The position numbers and the translations under genes are program-made. Of a stretch of 64,000 nt of DNA, positions 59,202 through 64,000 are shown one piece after another. The stretch spans positions 2,914,001 to 2,978,000 of the forward strand of contig OZ241919.1 of assembly GCA_965203835.1 (NCBI GenBank). Direction: 5' to 3'. This DNA comes from CBDCFV01 sp965203835 (GTDB taxonomy: Bacteria > Chloroflexota > Dehalococcoidia > Lucifugimonadales > UBA3495). The stretch's first letter is position 1; every line of letters begins with the position of its first letter. Under the pieces are notes generated by a model, which was not told where the DNA came from, did not search any database, and saw only the letters and a program-made list of their open reading frames with translations.

Positions 59202-59276
59202 TGGTCGGGGCGGGCAGATTTGAACTGCCGACCTCCTGGTCCCAAACCAGGCGCCCTGCCGCTGGGCCACGCCCCG
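59202..59276 (-). tRNA. tRNA-Pro (anticodon TGG)
   Basis: A full cloverleaf on the minus strand: acceptor CGGGGCG/CGCCCCG, D arm GCCC...GGGC, anticodon stem CCTGG/CCAGG around TTTGGGA, T arm GGCAG-TTCAAAT-CTGCC. Discriminator A, and CCA is encoded (59204-59202). Confidence 0.97.
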
Positions 59277-59345
59277 GATTCAACTGCGGCGCCGGACTTT
59301 CACCGGTATTGACAACGCGGGAGAGGAGACACTACAGCGAGACTG

Positions 59346-59421
59346 TGGTACCCCCGGAGAGAATCGAACTCTCGTCTCTGGCTCCGGAGGCCAGCACTCT
59401 AATCCGCTGAGCTACGGGGGC
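59346..59421 (-). tRNA. tRNA-Arg (anticodon CCG)
   Basis: A full cloverleaf on the minus strand: acceptor GCCCCCG/CGGGGGT, D arm GCTC...GAGT, anticodon stem CTGGC/GCCAG around CTCCGGA, T arm GAGAG-TTCGATT-CTCTC. The encoded CCA is at 59348-59346. It lies 69 bp upstream of the Pro gene, so they are probably co-transcribed. Confidence 0.97.
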
Positions 59422-59565
59422 TCTGACGACATTTAGAATATCATGGCCTGAACAAAGCAACAAGGTCGCAAGAAGCGGAGCTGATGGACAAGCCAATCCG
59501 GCGGCGATAGACTAGGCCCACCCCCGCATCCGCGAGAGTGACGTAATCAACCAGGGAGTGCGGTT

Positions 59566-60618
59566 ATGCCCGTTTTCACGCCGGACTATTTGCACAAGGT
59601 CGCTTACCATATTTTCCGGGCCAAGGGCGCGTCCCATGAAGAGGCGGAGACCGTTGCAACCCACCAAGTCAAAGCCAATCTGGTTGGTCACGATTCTCAC
59701 GGCGTAATTCATATCCCCGAATACGTCGAGCGCATCGACAAGGGCCATATCGTTCCCGGCGCGCCCTTTGTGGTGGAGCGAGAGGCCCCCTGCACGGCGG
59801 TGATCAACGGCAACTGGGGCTTCGGCTTCGTGGTCACCGAGCGGGCAATGCGTATGGCCATAGACAAAGCCAGGGTCCACGGCGTTGGGGCCATCACCAT
59901 CCATTTCCAGAGCCACATCGGCCGCTTAGGAGACTATGCCACCATGGCGCTGGAGGAGGGGATGATTGGGCTGGTGACCTCCGACTCCGGCGCCGGTCCG
60001 AAGATGGTGGCGCCTTTCGGAGGGCGGGCCCGCCGCTTGGGCACCAACCCCATCTGCATCGGCATCCCCAGCGACATGGAGGGCCCGGTGCTGCTGGACA
60101 TGGCCACCAGCGCCGTCGCCGCCGGGAAAATCACGCTGGCCCGCAACCGCGGGGAAACGGTGCCCGATGGGTGGATAATCGACAAGGACGGCAACCCCAC
60201 CAACAATCCCGAAGACTACCGCGCCGGCGGCGCCATTCTCCCGGTGGGAGCGGACCAAGGGCACAAGGGCTACGGCATGTCCTTTATGGTGGAAGTATTT
60301 TCAGGCCTGCTCACCGGCTTGGGCTTCGGCATCGACCCGTTGGCCAGGCATAACGACGGCGTATTCATTTCGGTGTTCAACGTGGACCACTTCCGTCCCT
60401 TGGCGGAGTTCAAAGAGGAAGTGAAGGCGCTGGCAGAGTTTGTGAAGAATTCGCCCCCTGCTGCCGGTTTCTCCGAGGTGTTCTACCCAGGCGAACCGGA
60501 GTACCGCACGGAGCAGAGGCGAAGAGCGGAAGGCATTTTCGTTGAGGACGAGACCTGGCAGCAGATCAGCGGGTTGATGGCAGAGCTAGGCGTGGAGTCA
60601 GCCGTCGGCCAGCCGTAG
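59566..60618 (+). CDS. Ldh family oxidoreductase (malate/L-lactate/ureidoglycolate dehydrogenase type)
   Basis: 350 aa. TVATHQVKANLVGHDSHGVIHIPEYV (catalytic His in HDSHG), AMRMAIDKARVHGVGAITIHFQSHIGRLGDYATMALEEGM, FGGRARRLGTNPICIGIPSD, VLLDMATSAVAAGKITLARNRGE and GGAILPVGADQGHKGYGMSFMVEVFSGLLTG are the Ldh2/MDH-type blocks. It is an NAD(P)-dependent 2-hydroxy-acid dehydrogenase of non-Rossmann fold. GGGAG lies seven bases before the ATG. Its 3' end overlaps that of the convergent cyclo-ligase by 21 bp. Confidence 0.9.
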   Translation: MPVFTPDYLHKVAYHIFRAKGASHEEAETVATHQVKANLVGHDSHGVIHIPEYVERIDKGHIVPGAPFVVEREAPCTAVINGNWGFGFVVTERAMRMAIDKARVHGVGAITIHFQSHIGRLGDYATMALEEGMIGLVTSDSGAGPKMVAPFGGRARRLGTNPICIGIPSDMEGPVLLDMATSAVAAGKITLARNRGETVPDGWIIDKDGNPTNNPEDYRAGGAILPVGADQGHKGYGMSFMVEVFSGLLTGLGFGIDPLARHNDGVFISVFNVDHFRPLAEFKEEVKALAEFVKNSPPAAGFSEVFYPGEPEYRTEQRRRAEGIFVEDETWQQISGLMAELGVESAVGQP

Positions 60619-61314
60619 CTTCTGCAAAATCGGTATCTCGGCAATCTTCTCGTCATCCAGATCGTCCCAGTAGATTCCTCGCGGGCGCGGCAATTCTCCG
60701 GTGCAACGGATTACCCCTTCGGGCGTCCCCACGTAGCTGAGCGGGACGTCGTGTTGGGTCCACGGCAAGTCCTCTTCCAGCAACTGGACCGGGTGGACAG
60801 TGGTGATCACCGGCGTGTCTGGGCCCACGATGCCCGCCGCCGCGGCCAGACCGTACTCTAAATCAGCAAATCCTCCGCCCTTGCCAACCCGGGTGCCGCC
60901 ACGGTTCACGGCCACCGACCCGGATATGACCAGGTCCACCGGCCGCATCTCCTCAACAAAGACCAGCCTGCCGTGGCGGAAGGCCCCGGCGATGGTGGAG
61001 GCCTTGGCGGGCGTCGCGTCCAATACCCTGGGGTCCAGTTCTACGAAACACTGCTCGCTGCGTAGCCGAGGGACCGCCATGTACACGACTTTTCCTTCCT
61101 GCAACGCCCTCTGGCGCAAGGGCCGCTGGGGACGGTCGGGGTTGCTTTTGACCACTTCTGCGGCCTGCCAGACCGCCAGGCCGCACACTTGCTCCGCCGC
61201 TTCCTTGGACCCGTGGAAGTCGGGGATCCTGTCGTGGACGTTGCGCGACCGGGATGCGCCGGTCTCAACCATGGTTGCCCACATTGCTTCGCGTATGTCC
61301 TGTTTGCTGCGCAC
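60598..61314 (-). CDS. 5-formyltetrahydrofolate cyclo-ligase family protein
   Basis: 238 aa, GTG start at 61312-61314 with AAGGAGG upstream. DIREAMWATM at the start, GGTRVGKGGGFADLEYGLAAA carrying the conserved G-x-G-K-G-x-x-D motif, TTVHPVQLLEEDLPWTQHDVPLSYVGTPEGVI near the end. It converts 5-formyl-THF to methenyl-THF in one-carbon metabolism, matching the THF-linked C1 flux expected from the NMG dehydrogenase. The longer branch (near 240 aa) is sometimes assigned other roles. Confidence 0.88.
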   Translation of the reverse strand: MRSKQDIREAMWATMVETGASRSRNVHDRIPDFHGSKEAAEQVCGLAVWQAAEVVKSNPDRPQRPLRQRALQEGKVVYMAVPRLRSEQCFVELDPRVLDATPAKASTIAGAFRHGRLVFVEEMRPVDLVISGSVAVNRGGTRVGKGGGFADLEYGLAAAAGIVGPDTPVITTVHPVQLLEEDLPWTQHDVPLSYVGTPEGVIRCTGELPRPRGIYWDDLDDEKIAEIPILQKLRLADG

Positions 61315-61443
61315 TACTCAGCCTCCTTAGATGGTTATGCTAAGAGTTGTGGCGAGCTTGTCAAGCCGCGTTGCGGCTGTTGGCGGGGCTATGCTATAAT
61401 CGCACACGAAGCAAAAGAGAAGGAAAAAGGTCAAACGCAGCGA

Positions 61444-61710
61444 ATGCTAGACGGTGAAACCAGAGCGCAGATCACCAAGGAATACCAACTACACCGCAAC
61501 GATACCGGCTCCGTCGAACTCCAGGTAGCCATCATCACCGCGAGGATCCAGCAGTTAACCGATCATCTTCGCGTTCACAAAAAGGATGTCCACTCCCGGC
61601 GCGGGCTGGTGACCCTGGTGTCCAAACGCCGCCGACTCCTCAACTACCTCACAAAAAAGGACGTTGGCCGGTACCAATCGCTGATAACCCGCTTGGGGTT
61701 AAGGCGCTAA
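61444..61710 (+). CDS. rpsO: ribosomal protein uS15
   Basis: 88 aa, full length. ITKEYQLHRNDTGSVELQVAIITARIQQLTDHLRVHKKDVHSRRGLVTLVSKRRRLLNYL is the universal S15 sequence. It binds 16S rRNA in the small-subunit platform. The rpsO-pnp order is the classic bacterial arrangement. Confidence 0.97.
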   Translation: MLDGETRAQITKEYQLHRNDTGSVELQVAIITARIQQLTDHLRVHKKDVHSRRGLVTLVSKRRRLLNYLTKKDVGRYQSLITRLGLRR

Positions 61711-61724
61711 TAATCTCGCGCACC

Positions 61725-61750
61725 AACAACACCCTGCCAAGGGTGTTGTT
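61725..61750 (+). terminator. rpsO-pnp intergenic hairpin
   Basis: A perfect 10-bp inverted repeat AACAACACCC / GGGTGTTGTT with 6-nt loop TGCCAA, 15 bp after the rpsO stop. Only three T residues close it (GTTGTTTC), so it may be a partial terminator or an RNase III-type processing site as in other rpsO-pnp operons. Confidence 0.7.
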
Positions 61751-61801
61751 TCACTTCTAGCCACTGCCCTAGCCAATAAAGCGAGGTACCTTAGTATCAC
61801 T

Positions 61802-64000
61802 ATGCCTACAACCATCGAGCGCGTCATCGGGCGCGAAAAAATCACCATCCAGACCGGGCGGCTGGCCGGCCAAGCTCACGGCGCCGTCACGGTGCAATGC
61901 GGCGAGTCCATTGTACTGGTTACGGCGGTTATGTCGGACAGGCCCCGCTCACCCGACGTGGACTTTCTGCCCCTTACGGTGGACTACGAAGAACGCCTTT
62001 ACGCCGCCGGTAAAATCCCCGGCAGCTTCTTCCGCCGGGAGGGGCGTCCGGGCCAATACGGCATCCTGTCGTCCCGGCTTATAGACCGGTCCATACGCCC
62101 CCTCTTTCCCAAGGGACTGCACAACGACGTCCAGATAACGGCCACCGTCCTGTCCGCCGACCAGGACAACCCCCAGGAGACCTTGGCGATGGTGGGGACG
62201 TCGGCCGCTCTGGCCATATCCCAAATCCCCTTCAACGGGCCGGTTGGCTCCTCCCGCATCTCCTACAAGAACGGTGAATACATCGTCAATCCAACCTACC
62301 AGGACATGGACGAAAGCCAGTTGACCATGGTGCTTTCCAGCACTCCCGACGCTATCCTGATGGTCGAGTCCGGGTCGGACGAGGTATCCGAAGAGGTCAT
62401 CCTCGAGGGTATACGCTTGGCTCACGAAGCCAACCTGGAAACCATCGACATGATCAACGAGTTGGTGAGCAAGGTTGGCAAGACCAAGGTGACGGTGGAG
62501 ACGGATGCTGAGGCGGCCAGTCAACTGGAGTCGCGGATTAACGACATATTGAACGGCCGTTTGGCCGCGCTGCTGGAAAGGAACCCGGACAAAATCGCCT
62601 TGGAGGAAGAAGAAAGCAACCTCCAGAACGAGGCGGTGGAGCAACTGGCCGAGGAGTACGCTCCCGACAAGGTCAAAGAGGGCTTCAAGGGCGTTATGAA
62701 AGGGGAGGTGCGGCGGCGGATACTGGAGCAGGGCATTCGCCCCGACGGGCGCGGCTTGACCGAGATACGGCCCATAAGCTGCGACGTGGGACTGCTTCCC
62801 CGCACCCACGGCTCCGGCCTCTTCACCCGCGGTATGACACAGGTGTTGTCCGTTGTCACCCTCGGGTCCCTTGCGATGCAGCAACAGTTGGACACGGTCA
62901 CTCCGGACGACAAGAAACAGTTCATGCACCACTACAACTTTCCGTCATTCTCCACTGGCGAGGCCCGCCGGGTCGGCTCCCCCGGACGGCGGGAAATAGG
63001 ACACGGGGCCTTGGCGGAACGGGCCATACTTCCGAGCCTGCCGCCGGCCGATGATTTCCCTTACACCGTCAGGGTGGTCTCGGAGGTGCTCAGTTCAAAC
63101 GGCAGCACGTCGATGGGCAGCGTTTGCGGCACGACCCTGGCGTTGATGGACGCCGGCATACCCATCAAGAAACCCGTCGCAGGCATAGCAATGGGGTTGG
63201 TCATGGGCGGCAACGGCCAGAACGCCGTGCTGAGCGACATCCAGGGAGTTGAAGACTTCCTGGGGGACATGGACTTCAAAGTCGCGGGCACCGCCGACGG
63301 AGTCAACGCCCTGCAGATGGACGTCAAGGTCAACGGCCTGACCGTGGAAATCCTGACCGAAGCTCTGGAACAGGCCAGGGTCGGCAGGCTGCACATCCTC
63401 GGTAAGATGACCGAGGTTATCGACCAGCCCAGGAATGAAATGAGCGCCTACGCTCCCAAGATGATTCGCTTGAGGATCCCGGTGGAAAAGATAGGCGCTC
63501 TCATCGGTCCGGGAGGCAGGATAATCCGAGGAATTTCCGAGGATACCGGCACCTCCATCGACGTTCAGGACGACGGCTCGGTGACCATCGGCGGTTCCGA
63601 CGGCGCGATGCTGGAGCAGGCGCGGGCGAAGGTGGACAGCCTTACGCGGGAACTGGCGGTGGGAGACATCTTCACCGGCAAAATCACCAGGTTGACCAGC
63701 TTTGGCGTGTTCGTGGAGCTGTTGCCTGGACGGGAAGGGCTGGTCCGGTCCGGCGATTTGGGTGACATGGAATCAGAAGTGGAAATCGGCCAGGAAGTCA
63801 CCGTAGTGATTCAGGAAATCGACTCTCAAGGCCGGCTGAACTTGTCCCGGCGTGCGTTGTTCGGCGACAACGGCGGCGCCCCTTCACCGGAGCGTCCCCC
63901 GGTGCGTTCCGGCGGCTTTGACCGGGGTCCCCGGTCCGGCGGAGGCCGTGGCGGCCATGACCGGCGCCCCGGAGGCGGAGGACGTGGGCCAAGGCCCGGA
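61802..64000 (+). CDS. pnp: polyribonucleotide nucleotidyltransferase (PNPase), 3' end outside window
   Basis: 733 codons seen, no stop. Two RNase PH-like domains (about 1-210: RLAGQAHGAVTVQCGESIVLVTAVMSD, GSFFRREGRPGQYGILSSRLIDRSIRPLF; and about 310-545: RPDGRGLTEIRPISCDVGLLPRTHGSGLFTRG, STSMGSVCGTTLALMDAGIP) are followed by KH (IPVEKIGALIGPGGRIIRGI, about 560) and S1 (VGDIFTGKITRLTSFGVFVELLPGREGLV, about 620-690), then a Gly/Arg-rich tail that continues beyond the window. It is a 3'-5' phosphorolytic exonuclease of the RNA degradosome. Confidence 0.96.
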   Translation, partial: MPTTIERVIGREKITIQTGRLAGQAHGAVTVQCGESIVLVTAVMSDRPRSPDVDFLPLTVDYEERLYAAGKIPGSFFRREGRPGQYGILSSRLIDRSIRPLFPKGLHNDVQITATVLSADQDNPQETLAMVGTSAALAISQIPFNGPVGSSRISYKNGEYIVNPTYQDMDESQLTMVLSSTPDAILMVESGSDEVSEEVILEGIRLAHEANLETIDMINELVSKVGKTKVTVETDAEAASQLESRINDILNGRLAALLERNPDKIALEEEESNLQNEAVEQLAEEYAPDKVKEGFKGVMKGEVRRRILEQGIRPDGRGLTEIRPISCDVGLLPRTHGSGLFTRGMTQVLSVVTLGSLAMQQQLDTVTPDDKKQFMHHYNFPSFSTGEARRVGSPGRREIGHGALAERAILPSLPPADDFPYTVRVVSEVLSSNGSTSMGSVCGTTLALMDAGIPIKKPVAGIAMGLVMGGNGQNAVLSDIQGVEDFLGDMDFKVAGTADGVNALQMDVKVNGLTVEILTEALEQARVGRLHILGKMTEVIDQPRNEMSAYAPKMIRLRIPVEKIGALIGPGGRIIRGISEDTGTSIDVQDDGSVTIGGSDGAMLEQARAKVDSLTRELAVGDIFTGKITRLTSFGVFVELLPGREGLVRSGDLGDMESEVEIGQEVTVVIQEIDSQGRLNLSRRALFGDNGGAPSPERPPVRSGGFDRGPRSGGGRGGHDRRPGGGGRGPRPG

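Noticed and set aside
1..64000. TGA reassigned to tryptophan or glycine across the genome.
   Set aside because: Many intact genes end at TGA (for example 7350-7352, 17021-17023, and the grdB-like gene itself), so only local recoding is supported.

Overview
The window looks like a chromosomal segment of an uncultured, high-GC, free-living bacterium. The gene mix (many small-molecule oxidoreductases, an enolase-superfamily enzyme, DUF1501/DUF1800, DUF2339/DUF3999, a GMC oxidoreductase, a lone CoxL-type hydroxylase subunit and two RidA proteins next to rpsO-pnp) recalls Chloroflexota of the Dehalococcoidia/SAR202 type. That placement is an inference from gene content; no rRNA is present. TGA is used as an ordinary stop (for example at 7350-7352, 17021-17023 and 1022-1024). 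Two genes nevertheless contain an in-frame TGA exactly at a redox-active position, so the host almost certainly inserts selenocysteine.

Layout. 1-5.8 kb (minus): an apparent operon of a TTC38-like TPR protein, two PuuE-type polysaccharide deacetylases, a GrdB-family selenoprotein and a GrdE-family protein that runs off the window. 6-16.7 kb: retropepsin-like protease, D-2-hydroxyacid dehydrogenase, GMC oxidoreductase, a selenocysteine-glutaredoxin/DinB fusion hidden by its TGA, an NHL propeller, DUF1501/DUF1800, a small toxin-like pair, MOSC, enoyl-CoA hydratase and a HAD hydrolase. 16.7-32 kb: DUF1330 remnant, MgtE, two MFS carriers, a MetE-core protein, DUF2339/DUF3999, an intact IS with perfect 23-bp ends, a class III aminotransferase, a broken Phd/PIN module, a two-gene toxin-like module inside a 32-bp duplication, a second NHL protein and a quinone reductase.

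32.3-44.5 kb (plus): the metabolic centrepiece, a full N-methylglutamate pathway for methylamine: mgsA-mgsB-mgsC (N-methylglutamate synthase), gmaS (gamma-glutamylmethylamide synthetase) and the four subunits of a SoxBDAG-type N-methylglutamate dehydrogenase, followed by a class I glutamine amidotransferase. Three small accessory cassettes sit between the pathway genes: a BECR-like/DUF2283 pair, an Mrr_N/MazF pair and a GxxExxY gene flanked by inverted repeats.

44.5-58.9 kb: enolase-superfamily enzyme, PaREP1/HEPN-like protein, VOC proteins, a third two-gene module, a CoxL-like protein, a DUF2442/DUF4160 pair, a 62-bp tandem array built from the same palindrome scattered elsewhere, SMP-30 lactonase, RidA, amidohydrolase, a nuclease-like coiled-coil protein, a second RidA and RelA/SpoT. 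59.2-64 kb: tRNA-Pro(TGG), tRNA-Arg(CCG), an Ldh-family dehydrogenase, 5-formyl-THF cyclo-ligase, rpsO and pnp (cut by the window end).

The most notable observations are the two selenoproteins, each with a hairpin at bacterial SECIS spacing; a GrdE homologue lacking the pyruvoyl-forming cysteine; the complete methylamine pathway studded with small toxin-like cassettes; and three copies of a two-gene module that all overlap by exactly 19 bp.
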